This document shows, one piece after another, positions 8,027 to 15,919 of a stretch of DNA of 64,000 bases. Origin of the DNA: Halorubrum aidingense JCM 13560 (GTDB lineage Archaea; Halobacteriota; Halobacteria; Halobacteriales; Haloferacaceae); assembly GCF_000336995.1 (NCBI RefSeq), contig NZ_AOJI01000017.1, positions 71,528-135,527 on the forward strand, written 5' to 3'. A program made the position numbers and the translations under genes. The notes under the pieces were generated by a model, which saw only the letters and a list, made by a program, of their open reading frames with translations, was not told the DNA's origin and ran no database searches. The first letter of the stretch is position 1. Each line of letters opens with the position of its first letter.

Positions 8027-9172
8027 CTACCCGTGCGCCGAAATCGCCTTCACCGAGAAGCCGGAGCCGACGATGGTCGCGAGGTAGATGGCGATCGCCG
8101 TGACGACGATGGAGCCGCCGGAGGGGAGCCCGAACCCGATCGAGACGGCGAAGCCGCCGATCACGGCGAGCTGTCCGAATATCACCGAGAGGTACGTCGT
8201 CTCGCGGAAGCTCCGGGCGATCTGCGAGGCCGCCGCGACGGGTACGACGAGCATCGCCGCGACGAGGATGACGCCGAGCACCTGCATAGCGCCGACGACG
8301 ACCACGGCGGTCAACACGACGAGCAGCGTGTTGTAGCCCGTGACGTTCAACTGAGCGACCCGCGCGGCCTGCTCGTCGAAGGTGATAAACAGGAGCTGTT
8401 TATACGTGGCGAGGACGCCGACCACGACGATCATCGAGAGGACGCCCATCAGGCGCGCGCCCTCGGCGGTGACGACCGCGAGGTTCCCGAAGAGGTACCC
8501 CTCGATGTTGATCCCCGTGAGCCCGCGCCCGTAGCTGATGATCAGCGTACCGACCGCGAAGCTCCCGCTGAGCATGATCGCGATGGGCACGTCGCCGTAG
8601 GCGTCGGTGCGTTCGGTGAGCCACTGGACGACGAGCGCGCCGGCGATGCTGACGAGGAGCGCGACGAGCAGCAGCGACCCGTCCCAGCCGGTCGACGCGT
8701 TCACGAGGATGCCGATCGCGACGCCCGCGAACGCGGTGTGTGCGAGCGTCTCGCCGATCAGCGCCATCTCGCGATGGACGAGGAAGGACCCGACGAGCGG
8801 CGCGACGACGCCGACGAGTACGCCGGTCGCCATCGACTGCCACATGATCGGGTGTCGGAACACGTTCGTCCCGAACGCGGCGTCCATCCCGCGACCGACC
8901 GATCGGAACGCGGCGTACAGATCGCTCGCGATCGGGAGGTCCTGCGCCCAGTAGAGAAACACGAATCCGAGCATCACGGCCGCGACGACAGCTGTGACCG
9001 CGATCCCGGCGAGCTCGATCGTCCGACGAAGCCCTCGACTGGGGCGCGGTGCGCTCGCGACTGACGCCGGCGTCGTTCCGCCGTCCGCCGCGCCGCCGTC
9101 TGCGGCCGCCTCGCTTGCGTCGGCCCCGCCGTCGGCGTCCGTCCGACCGTCTCCCGCGGTGTCTCGGGTCAT
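8027..9172 (-). CDS. metal ABC transporter permease (ZnuB/MntB type)
   Basis: The inner-membrane subunit of a zinc or manganese importer. After an acidic Ala/Gly-rich N-terminus (about 1-45) come some eight or nine hydrophobic helices with the ABC-3 family pattern: WQSMATGVLVGVVAPLVGSFLVHR, then ALIGETLAHTAFAGVAIGI, and late LGVILVAAMLVVPVAAASQIA. The 381-residue protein is longer than most because of the N-terminal tail. Its ATG overlaps the TGA of the ATPase gene by one base, so translation is coupled. Confidence 0.92.
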   Translation of the reverse strand: MTRDTAGDGRTDADGGADASEAAADGGAADGGTTPASVASAPRPSRGLRRTIELAGIAVTAVVAAVMLGFVFLYWAQDLPIASDLYAAFRSVGRGMDAAFGTNVFRHPIMWQSMATGVLVGVVAPLVGSFLVHREMALIGETLAHTAFAGVAIGILVNASTGWDGSLLLVALLVSIAGALVVQWLTERTDAYGDVPIAIMLSGSFAVGTLIISYGRGLTGINIEGYLFGNLAVVTAEGARLMGVLSMIVVVGVLATYKQLLFITFDEQAARVAQLNVTGYNTLLVVLTAVVVVGAMQVLGVILVAAMLVVPVAAASQIARSFRETTYLSVIFGQLAVIGGFAVSIGFGLPSGGSIVVTAIAIYLATIVGSGFSVKAISAHG

Positions 9173-9912
9173 CAGTGGTGGTGGTGGAGGACTTGGCCGG
9201 TGGCGCCGTACGCCTCCGCGAGGGCGTCGCTCTCGACGAACGACTCGGTGTCCCCGTGGTGATACAGCTCCGTGTTGATACAGGCGATGCGACTCGCGCG
9301 GTCGGTGACGACACCGATGTCGTGCTCGATCAGGACGATCGTGATACCGTCGTCGTTCAGGTCGTCGAGGAGCGCGTAGAACGCGTCGCGCGACTCGGCG
9401 TCGACCCCGACGGTCGGCTCGTCGAGCGCGAGGAGGTCGGCGTCGCTCGCGAGCGCGCGGGCGATGTACGCCCGCTGTTTCTGCCCGCCCGACAGCTCGG
9501 TCACGAGGCGGTCGGCGAGGTCGCCGATCCCGACCGTCTCGATCGCGTCGGCGACGGTGGCGCGATCGGCGTCCGTGAGCCGACCGTGCCCGGCGTGGGC
9601 GAACCGCCCCATGGTGACGCACTCGCGGACGGTGACCGGCATCGCGCCGCCCCGGCTCGTCGCCTTCTGGGAGACGTAGCCGATCCGTCCGCCGTCGTCG
9701 AACGCCTCCACCGGTTGTCCGAACAGCTCGACCGTCCCCTCGTCGGGCGCGTGAAGGCCCAACATGAGGTGAAGCAGCGTGGTCTTCCCGGAGCCGTTCG
9801 GACCGACCAACCCGAGGAATTCGCCCGCTTCGACCGAGAGGGAGACGTCTCTCACGGCGACCGTGTCGCCGTAGGAGAACGTCACGTGGTCGAGATCGAT
9901 TATCGAGGTCAC
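9172..9912 (-). CDS. metal ABC transporter ATP-binding protein (ZnuC/MntA type)
   Basis: The cytoplasmic ATPase of the importer. Walker A GPNGSGKT is at about 37-44, the signature LSGGQKQR, Walker B LLALDEPT and the switch histidine in LIEHD follow in order. It ends in a run of histidines (QVLHHHH), which could bind metal. The GTG before TSIIDLDHVTF gives a normal 246-residue family length. An alternative GTG at 10005 would overlap the TGA of the binding-protein gene and add 31 basic residues; that gap instead holds a TATA-like stretch, so I prefer the short form. Confidence 0.9.
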   Translation of the reverse strand: MTSIIDLDHVTFSYGDTVAVRDVSLSVEAGEFLGLVGPNGSGKTTLLHLMLGLHAPDEGTVELFGQPVEAFDDGGRIGYVSQKATSRGGAMPVTVRECVTMGRFAHAGHGRLTDADRATVADAIETVGIGDLADRLVTELSGGQKQRAYIARALASDADLLALDEPTVGVDAESRDAFYALLDDLNDDGITIVLIEHDIGVVTDRASRIACINTELYHHGDTESFVESDALAEAYGATGQVLHHHH

Positions 9913-10001
9913 GTCGCGTGCCGGATCTGCGTCGTCCGAACGTTTAGCTCTTTTAGTCCGGTCCCGGGTGACCGTCGTCTGTGCCGACCGCGTGAGTTGG
10001 G

Positions 10002-11033
10002 TCACTGCACGCCGAACGCCCGCTCGAACGCCGGGACGTTGATCTCGGTCATCTGTTCGAGGTAGCCGTACCCCGCGTCGTTCCACTCCTCGGTCGTTCC
10101 GCCCGCCGAGCTGACCGCTACCATCTCCGTGGCGTCGCTGTTCTCCACGATCGCCTCCGCGAGGGTCGACGACTCGAAGCGGTCATACAACACCACGTCG
10201 ATCCCCTCCTCGTCGACGAGTTCGATCGTGTCCGCGATCTCGTTCTGACTGGGCTCGTTCTGCGGCGAGACGCCGACGGGCGAGTGGAGACGGAACCCGT
10301 ACCGCTCCTCGAGGTACTGGAAGGAGTCGTGGCCGGCGATGACCGCCACGTCGCGATCGGCGCGCTCCGCGATCGACTCGAAGGCGGCGTCGACCGCATC
10401 GAGCTCTTCGGCGTACGCGGCGGCGTTGTCTGCGTAGTCGTCGGCGTTGTCGGGATCCGCGTCCGCGAGTCCGTCGGCGATGGTCTCGACGACCCCCGCC
10501 GCGAGCACCGGATCGACCCAGACGTGGGGATCGTACTGTCCCGTTTCGCCGTCGTCTTCGGCTTCGTCTTCGTGTCCGCCTTCGTCGTGCGTTTCCTCCT
10601 CCTCGTGCGTTTCCTCCTCCTCCTCGTGCGAGTGGTCCCAATCGAGGAGGTCGTCTTCGACGCCCGCGAGCCCGTCGATGACGGTCACGGAGTCGTAGTC
10701 GGCTTCCAGCGTCGCCGCGAGGTCTTGCGCCCACGCGAACTCCGGGCTATCGAGATAGACGAACGCGTCCGTCGACGCCACGTCGGCGGCGAGGGTTCCG
10801 TCGGGCTCCCAACCGTGCCCGAGTTGGCCGACCTCGACCGGGTCCCGGAACTCGGCGTGATCGCCCGCAACCTGGTTCGCCCAGTCGTTCAGGGTAAAAA
10901 ACGCGGCGTAGCCGGAGTCGAACGACTCGGATCCGGCCCCGGCGTCGCCGGAGCACCCGGCGAGCGACGTCGCTGCGCCGACGGCCAACAGCCCTGCGCC
11001 CCGGGTCAGCACCGACCGGCGTGAGTGGCTCAT
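10002..11033 (-). CDS. metal ABC transporter substrate-binding lipoprotein (ZnuA type)
   Basis: The extracellular metal receptor, 343 residues. A Tat signal (SRRSVLTRG) leads to the lipobox LAGC, so it is a Tat-exported lipoprotein. A loop of repeated HEEEE/THEEEE/THDEGGHEDE residues precedes DPHVWVDP, as in zinc-binding ZnuA proteins where the His-rich loop supplies metal. The later GHDSFQYLEERYGF segment carries another metal-ligand histidine. It is first in a three-gene minus-strand operon. Zinc is most likely from the His-rich loop, but manganese cannot be excluded. Confidence 0.92.
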   Translation of the reverse strand: MSHSRRSVLTRGAGLLAVGAATSLAGCSGDAGAGSESFDSGYAAFFTLNDWANQVAGDHAEFRDPVEVGQLGHGWEPDGTLAADVASTDAFVYLDSPEFAWAQDLAATLEADYDSVTVIDGLAGVEDDLLDWDHSHEEEEETHEEEETHDEGGHEDEAEDDGETGQYDPHVWVDPVLAAGVVETIADGLADADPDNADDYADNAAAYAEELDAVDAAFESIAERADRDVAVIAGHDSFQYLEERYGFRLHSPVGVSPQNEPSQNEIADTIELVDEEGIDVVLYDRFESSTLAEAIVENSDATEMVAVSSAGGTTEEWNDAGYGYLEQMTEINVPAFERAFGVQ

Positions 11034-11067
11034 ACGAAGACAGTAGCCGGTTTAACAGAAAAAGGTT

Positions 11068-11080
11068 GTTATTTCATAAC
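11068..11080. promoter_or_regulatory. candidate operator before the metal importer operon
   Basis: A perfect inverted repeat GTTAT-NNN-ATAAC lies 35-47 bases upstream of the binding-protein start, in a short AT-rich stretch that also holds TATA-like sequence. Metal-uptake operons in haloarchaea are controlled by DtxR-family repressors that bind such palindromes; the assignment of a repressor here is inference. Confidence 0.5.
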
Positions 11081-11176
11081 TCAGAATTAATAATACGGGG
11101 CGCCACAGCGGGGTACGGTTAACAATATTCGCCGATCGAAATCGGCTGAACCGACCGGCGTCGGTTCGATCCCGTC

Positions 11177-11674
11177 CTACTCGGTGAGATCGACGACGGT
11201 CGCGTCGGCGAGCGCCGCGAGCGTCTCGGGGTCGATCGCGAACACCGTACTCGGCGTCCCCGCGGCTCCGTACACCGTCTCGTACGCCGTCAGCGTCGGG
11301 TCGAAAACGGTCGGCAGCGCGGCATCGTGACAGAGCGGCGGAACCCCGCCGATGCTCCAGCCGACGGTGTCGCGTATCCGGCCGGGGTCGGCCATCGAGG
11401 CCGCCGACGCGTCGAAGTGGTCGGCGACGGCGTCGAGGTCCAGTCGGTTCGCCCCGCTCGTGATGGCGGCGACGAGCGTGTCACCGCTCCCAGAACTGTC
11501 GCCCGCGCCCGACAGAGAGACGACGATGGTCGACGCGATGGCCGCAGTCGCACAGCCGACGGCGTCGGCCGCCGCCGCGGCCGTCTCCGTCCCGGCGTCG
11601 AACTCCAACACGTCGATCTCGACATCGTATCGATCCCGCGCTCGTTCCGTGAACTCCGCCGCGCGCTCGTGCAT
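11177..11674 (-). CDS. YbaK/ProX-type aminoacyl-tRNA deacylase
   Basis: A 165-residue stand-alone editing domain that hydrolyses mischarged aminoacyl-tRNA. Visible family elements: VGCATAAIASTIVV near 40-53 with the early strand, LVAAITSGANRLDLDAVADHF, then DTVGWSIGGVPPLCHD, the conserved GG-PP loop. The usual early Lys of bacterial YbaK is not evident at the expected place. Substrate (Cys-tRNA-Pro, Ala-tRNA-Pro or another) cannot be told. Monocistronic. Confidence 0.85.
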   Translation of the reverse strand: MHERAAEFTERARDRYDVEIDVLEFDAGTETAAAAADAVGCATAAIASTIVVSLSGAGDSSGSGDTLVAAITSGANRLDLDAVADHFDASAASMADPGRIRDTVGWSIGGVPPLCHDAALPTVFDPTLTAYETVYGAAGTPSTVFAIDPETLAALADATVVDLTE

Positions 11675-11758
11675 GGGTGAGAGTACGGACGGGCGTGACG
11701 CACAATCAACCTCCCGAATGCGGTAGTATGCCGATCGGTCACAATCGGCTGCGCCCGC

Positions 11759-12484
11759 TCACCGCGTCCGCAACTCGTCTTTGTCTTTGATCACGCGGGC
11801 GTCGCCCTCGCCGGACGTGACCTCGTTGACGAGGTCGTACAGCTCGTTCTGGAGTCCCGCCGGGAAGGTGAGGACACCGACCCACGAGCCGTCGTTCTGC
11901 CACTCCTCGCGTTCGAGATCGCCGAACTCTCGCACCTGCGCCTGTCCGGATCCCGCGTAGTCCGCGGGGAGCTGGACGGCCATCGTGACCTCCTCGAAGC
12001 GGATAGGGATGACCGGACGGAGCGCCTCGAGCGCGTCGTCGACCTGGTTTTCGACCGGTTCCATCGGATCGAGTTGGAACCCCGCCTCCTCCAGCGCGCG
12101 TTCGATCCGCTCGGGCGGGTGCGGCGAGTCGTCCATCTGCGGGTTCACCGCGTTTCGGGTGATGGTGGTAACGAGCTGATTGTGTTTGCGCTCGAGCATC
12201 TCCTCGCGCTGCTCGGCGGTGATCTGGATCTCCCCGCGCTCGACGACTTCGGGGATGATCGCGAGCGGGTCGGTCGTCCCGAACACCGTCTCTAAGTCCT
12301 CTTCGGCCGGCCGATCGCCGCGCGACGCGTTCTCAAACACGTCCTCGGCGGCGATCACGTCCTCCAGCTCGCCGTCGAACTCGCCGCGTTTGATCGCGAG
12401 CGCGGCGTCCGGATCGATCAACACCTCGAACCGTTCGCCGTGCGACTCCAGTCGAGCGGTGACCGCTTCGTCGAGCGATATCAT
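11759..12484 (-). CDS. SBDS-family ribosome assembly factor
   Basis: Archaeal orthologue of the Shwachman-Bodian-Diamond protein, which helps release the anti-association factor IF6 from new large ribosomal subunits. The 241-residue length is typical. The N-terminal FYSH domain shows ERFEVLIDPDAALAIKRGE and EDVIAAEDVFENASRGDRPAEEDLETVFGT; the middle domain has KHNQLVTTITRNAVNP and PHPPERIERALEEAG; the C-terminal ferredoxin-like domain has ALRPVIPIRFEEVTMAVQLP. The ATG giving MISLDEA is the conserved start. It appears to stand alone in transcription. Confidence 0.95.
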   Translation of the reverse strand: MISLDEAVTARLESHGERFEVLIDPDAALAIKRGEFDGELEDVIAAEDVFENASRGDRPAEEDLETVFGTTDPLAIIPEVVERGEIQITAEQREEMLERKHNQLVTTITRNAVNPQMDDSPHPPERIERALEEAGFQLDPMEPVENQVDDALEALRPVIPIRFEEVTMAVQLPADYAGSGQAQVREFGDLEREEWQNDGSWVGVLTFPAGLQNELYDLVNEVTSGEGDARVIKDKDELRTR

Positions 12485-12551
12485 ATCGCTTGCTACCACC
12501 CCCGCGGTGAAAAAGCCTCCCGCGCTCCGCCGCGCCGAGAAGCCCCGTCGG

Positions 12552-12752
12552 TCAGTCCCCGGCCGACGGGCGCTCGTCGGTCCAGTCGTCCCGGCAGTCC
12601 TGCGTGCAGAAGTGTCGGTGCCGGACCGCGTCGCCGTCGACCCAAGTGACCGTTCGGCGGCCGACACCCAGTGCCGGCCCCCCGCAGACCGCACAGCGCG
12701 GTGCGGACTCCTCGTCGACGTCCTCTTCGAGATCGGAAGTCGGATCTACCAT
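12552..12752 (-). CDS. small zinc-finger protein (DUF7576-like)
   Basis: A 66-residue protein with an acidic N-terminus followed by a treble-clef-like zinc site: CAVCGG (about 20-25), a hairpin, then RHRHFCTQDCRDDW (about 44-57). Four cysteines in CxxC ... CxxxC spacing plus histidines fit a TRASH-like or DUF7576 zinc finger. Haloarchaea encode many such mini-proteins with roles in regulation. It sits just upstream, in the transcription sense, of the SBDS gene but with a 67-base gap. No function is assigned. Confidence 0.75.
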   Translation of the reverse strand: MVDPTSDLEEDVDEESAPRCAVCGGPALGVGRRTVTWVDGDAVRHRHFCTQDCRDDWTDERPSAGD

Positions 12753-12850
12753 ACTCGTGGGTACGCCCGCGGATACTTGAACCCGCGAGGGTCGGCAGTT
12801 CTGGCCGGCGAGGCGCTTCTCGCGTCGGCCGAGCGGCTCCCTCCCGACGG

Positions 12851-14350
12851 CTACCACCCAGCGGTGGGATCGCTCTGCAGCGGCCGGGAGCGCGCCGGCG
12901 GTGCGTCCCGCCGGGACGGGTGGTCGATCTCGATCTCGGTCGACGCGCACACGTCCGCCAGCGTCCGTTCGCGCCCGTCCGGCCATCGAACGTCGACGCG
13001 GAGGGGATCCGCTTCGCCGAGCCCGAAGTGGGCCACCGGCTCGGTCTGACAGAGGCAGCCGCCGCCGGCGTCGATCGTCCGGCGCTGGACGCCCGCAGTC
13101 GTCTCGAGTCGCACGACCGCGCCGCGAGCGGGGGCGCCGTGTCGCGTCGTCGGCCGGATCCGGAGCCAGCCGGCGTCCGCCGCCGCGTCCGATTTATAAA
13201 CGGTGACGGGTTGGGCGGCGACCTCGCCGTGGACGACGACGAGTTCGAGAACCCCGTCCTCGTCGAGATCGGCCGCGACTGCGCCGGTTCCGAACCCGTC
13301 CGGCTCGGCGGCGTCCCCCGGGTCGAAGCGGCGCCAGCGAGGGGCCGCGCCGACGGATGATCCGTCGGTGTCACCGGTGGCGGTGCCGGCGAGAGTGTTT
13401 CCGTCGGCACGCTCGGCGTCGCCGTCGACTCGCTTAAACAGCCGGTTCCGTTCGCCGAGCGCGTTGTAGAACAGCTCCTGCCGACCGTCGTTGTCGAAGT
13501 CGGCGGCGACCACGGTTCGGACGCGACCGGGCTCGCGCAGCGACCGGGGCGCGACGTCGGTGAACTCGCCGTCCGGCGCGCGTCGGAGCAGCCGGTTCGG
13601 CGCGTCCTCGTTGCCGACCGCGAGCGCGAAGGATCCGTCCTCGTCGACCAGCGCCGCGCCGCGGGTGTCCCCGGTCGGGTCGACGAGCTCCGGGGCACCG
13701 TCGGTCGGGTTGTAGTGGCCTCCCTCGTTGCGGAATAGCTGGTTCGGTCCCCGTTCGACGCCGGCGAACAGATCGACCTCGCCGGCGCAGGGCGGAACCG
13801 CGAGCAGCGACCGACAGCCGCCGGCCACTTCCAGTCCGACCGCGTCGGCCATGTCGGTGATCTCGCCGTCGTCGCCGAGTTCGTAGAAGGCGAGGGGAGC
13901 GGCGTAGCCCGAGACGGCGACCCCGTACCGGCCCGTACCGAGTCGGTCGAGCGCGGTGACCGAACGCCCGGCGCGGACGTCGAGCCGCCCGGCGTTCACG
14001 TCGAGCGCGAACACGTCGGTCCAGCGGTACCGGTCGGCTTCGAGCCGGTCCAACAGCAGGTCGGGGTCGCCGCCGCCGTCGACGCCGTTCGCGCAGTTGT
14101 GGACGTACACCTCCTCGCAGCCGTCGGCGTCGAGGTCGGCGGCGCAGACGCCCATGCCGTGCCGGGTGCCGTCCGCGACGATACCGCAGGCCGTGTCGAC
14201 GAACCGGTCGCCGTCGCGGGCGTACAGCCGGTTCGGCTCGCCGTAGCCCGCGACGAACACGAGCGGCCCCTCCCGACCCGGCGTCACCGCGAGCCCGTAC
14301 CCGCGAACCGGGTCGGCGTCGGCGAGGAGATCGGACCGCTCGGTAAACAT
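12851..14350 (-). CDS. CRTAC1-like FG-GAP/ASPIC beta-propeller protein
   Basis: A 499-residue repeat protein. At least three FG-GAP calcium loops are visible: DLDADGCEEVYV, DFDNDGRQELFY and DLDEDGVLELVV, alternating with blade segments containing PNRLY/PNQLF/PNRLL/RNRLF. The C-terminal ASPIC/UnbV domain contains GWLRIRP, GAVVRLET, then HFGLGEADPLRVDVRWPDGR. Relatives are usually secreted, but this one starts MFTERSDLLADADP with no Sec or Tat signal, so it may be cytoplasmic. It probably folds as a seven-bladed propeller. Ligand or partner is unknown. Confidence 0.85.
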   Translation of the reverse strand: MFTERSDLLADADPVRGYGLAVTPGREGPLVFVAGYGEPNRLYARDGDRFVDTACGIVADGTRHGMGVCAADLDADGCEEVYVHNCANGVDGGGDPDLLLDRLEADRYRWTDVFALDVNAGRLDVRAGRSVTALDRLGTGRYGVAVSGYAAPLAFYELGDDGEITDMADAVGLEVAGGCRSLLAVPPCAGEVDLFAGVERGPNQLFRNEGGHYNPTDGAPELVDPTGDTRGAALVDEDGSFALAVGNEDAPNRLLRRAPDGEFTDVAPRSLREPGRVRTVVAADFDNDGRQELFYNALGERNRLFKRVDGDAERADGNTLAGTATGDTDGSSVGAAPRWRRFDPGDAAEPDGFGTGAVAADLDEDGVLELVVVHGEVAAQPVTVYKSDAAADAGWLRIRPTTRHGAPARGAVVRLETTAGVQRRTIDAGGGCLCQTEPVAHFGLGEADPLRVDVRWPDGRERTLADVCASTEIEIDHPSRRDAPPARSRPLQSDPTAGW

Positions 14351-14571
14351 AGCCGTCCGTCACCGCTCCGAGGATAAGAACGCACGGGTTGGGTTCAGTC
14401 CCGATCCGAGAAATGTAAACCCGACAACTGATCGTCGCCGTCGTTCGCAAGCGCTCCCGATTTATAAGTCCCCTCGCCGCTGCCGCGGGTTCCGCTGAGG
14501 CGCTTATAAAGGCCACCGCCGGTGGCGCAGCTCGCGCGTCATTAATACGTCTTCGCCGCCAACACGGAGGC

Positions 14572-15108
14572 ATGTCCGAATCCCTCGAACTCGCGACGCT
14601 CGGCGGTGGGTGCTTCTGGTGTACCGAGGCGGCGCTCGAACAGCTCGTCGGCGTCGAATCGGTCACGTCCGGCTACGCCGGCGGCCACGTCGAGGACCCG
14701 ACGTACAAAGCCGTTTGCTCCGGGGCCACCGGCCACGCCGAGGTCGTGCAGGTCGCGTTCGATCCCGACGTGATCGCCTACGACGAGGTGCTGGAGGCGT
14801 TCTTCGAGATCCACGACCCGACCCAACTGAACCGACAGGGACCCGACGTGGGCAGCCAGTACCGCTCGATCGTGTTGACCCACGACGACGCGCAGCGCGA
14901 GATCGCCGAGGCGTACGTCGAGGCGCTCGACGAGGAGTACGACGACGACGTCGTCACCGAGATCGAACCGCTGGAGACGTTCTACCGCGCCGAGGAGCAC
15001 CACCAGGACTACTTCGCGAAGAACCCGGACGACGCCTACTGCAGCTTCCACGCGAAACCGAAGATGGAGAAGGTCCGCGAGAAGTTCGAGGCGAAGGTCG
15101 CGAAGTAG
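14572..15108 (+). CDS. msrA: peptide-methionine (S)-S-oxide reductase MsrA
   Basis: MsrA repairs S-sulfoxides of oxidised methionine in cytoplasmic proteins. The 178-residue protein carries the catalytic GGCFWCTE motif with the nucleophile Cys14, then GYAGGHVEDPTYKAVCSGATGHAEVVQVAFDP and QLNRQGPDVGSQYRSIVL. EHHQDYFAKNPDDAYC is also conserved; the Cys in DAYC could be the resolving residue. No msrB is near. A candidate promoter region with ATTAATAC lies about 30 bases before the ATG. Confidence 0.95.
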   Translation: MSESLELATLGGGCFWCTEAALEQLVGVESVTSGYAGGHVEDPTYKAVCSGATGHAEVVQVAFDPDVIAYDEVLEAFFEIHDPTQLNRQGPDVGSQYRSIVLTHDDAQREIAEAYVEALDEEYDDDVVTEIEPLETFYRAEEHHQDYFAKNPDDAYCSFHAKPKMEKVREKFEAKVAK

Positions 15109-15514
15109 GGCGGGGACGACCGCGCAGGGTCGCTAGACCCTCGGTCTCGGTTCTCACGGATGGTGGCAGCGATGCGGTGAGCGCCGCCACCGCGCCTGCG
15201 GCTCATTGATACGCGGTCGTTGGCGGTGGAGCGAGGGCGAACCCCTCCAAAGCCTCACCCGACCGGACTTCCAGCCCCGCACCGCACAGCCTCACGCCTC
15301 CCCAGCCTCGTCGGCCGCCCTCCGCTCCGCTCCGGGCGACCGACTCCCTCGCGCTCTCGTCGCCGTCGCTTCGCGCCGGCGAGCGAGGAGCGCGCCACCG
15401 CAGTGTCTGTTTATAAGTAATATTCGCCCACCTTACCGCGGTTCTCGATCGCGTTCACCCGGCAACCCTGCGCTCGAACGGCAGACCTTTGACGCCGCCG
15501 GTGTGAGCGGGCGT
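15109..15514. other. 406-base intergenic region with dispersed repeat
   Basis: Between msrA and ribH there is no credible gene. The region is GC-rich with several short GCCTC-type repeats and contains the second copy of the 28-base dispersed repeat. A TATA-like tgtttataagta element occurs near 15408-15419, some 100 bases before the ribH start, and may drive ribH and the aminotransferase. Confidence 0.6.
15287..15314. repeat. 28-bp dispersed repeat, copy B (inverted)
   Basis: Exact reverse complement of bases 9-36. In this copy the flanking similarity is more extended: the 'gaggctttgg' element occurs about 35 bases away on the complementary strand, whereas in copy A it follows immediately, as if copy A had lost the material in between. 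Confidence 0.7.
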
Positions 15515-15919
15515 ATGGTCTCGCTGGGACTGGTGGTGGCGCGGTTCAACGACTCCGTCACGGAGCCGATGGCCGACGCCGCCCGTGAGGCGGCCGCCGA
15601 CCGCGACGCCGTCATCGTCGACGAACTGTCAGTGCCGGGGGCGTACGACAGCCCGCTGGCCGCCGACCGGCTCGCGCGCCGGGACGAGGTCGACGCCGTC
15701 GCGGTCGTCGGCGCCATCGTCACCGGCGACACCGACCACGACCGCGTCATCGCGAGCGCGACCGCCGACAGGCTCACCGCGGTGAGCCTCGACCGCGACA
15801 CCCCCGTCACGTTCGGCGTGAGCGGCCCGGGGATGTCCGGCGCGGAGGCGCGCGAGCGGATCGACAAGGGCGCGGAGGCGACCGACGCGGCGATCGACTT
15901 GGCGGAGGAACTCACATGA
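15515..15919 (+). CDS. ribH: 6,7-dimethyl-8-ribityllumazine synthase
   Basis: Catalyses the penultimate step of riboflavin synthesis. The 134-residue archaeal form starts LGLVVARFND (the substrate-binding RFN), then VPGAYDSPLAADRLA in place of the bacterial GAFELP segment, VVGAIVTGDTDHDRVI with the catalytic His, and PVTFGVSGPGMSGAEARERI. It would assemble into a pentamer or capsid. Its stop overlaps the aminotransferase start (ATGA), so the two are coupled. The ATG giving MVSLGL is chosen because upstream codons are not family-like. Confidence 0.92.
   Translation: MVSLGLVVARFNDSVTEPMADAAREAAADRDAVIVDELSVPGAYDSPLAADRLARRDEVDAVAVVGAIVTGDTDHDRVIASATADRLTAVSLDRDTPVTFGVSGPGMSGAEARERIDKGAEATDAAIDLAEELT

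Noticed and set aside
9173..9622. N-terminal extension of the permease into the ATPase gene
   Set aside because: It overlaps Walker and signature motifs of the ATPase in another frame and is Arg-rich.
13190..13202. TATA box GATTTATAAACG
   Set aside because: It lies inside the coding sequence of the propeller protein and encodes its VYKSD segment; no start codon follows at a suitable distance on either strand.
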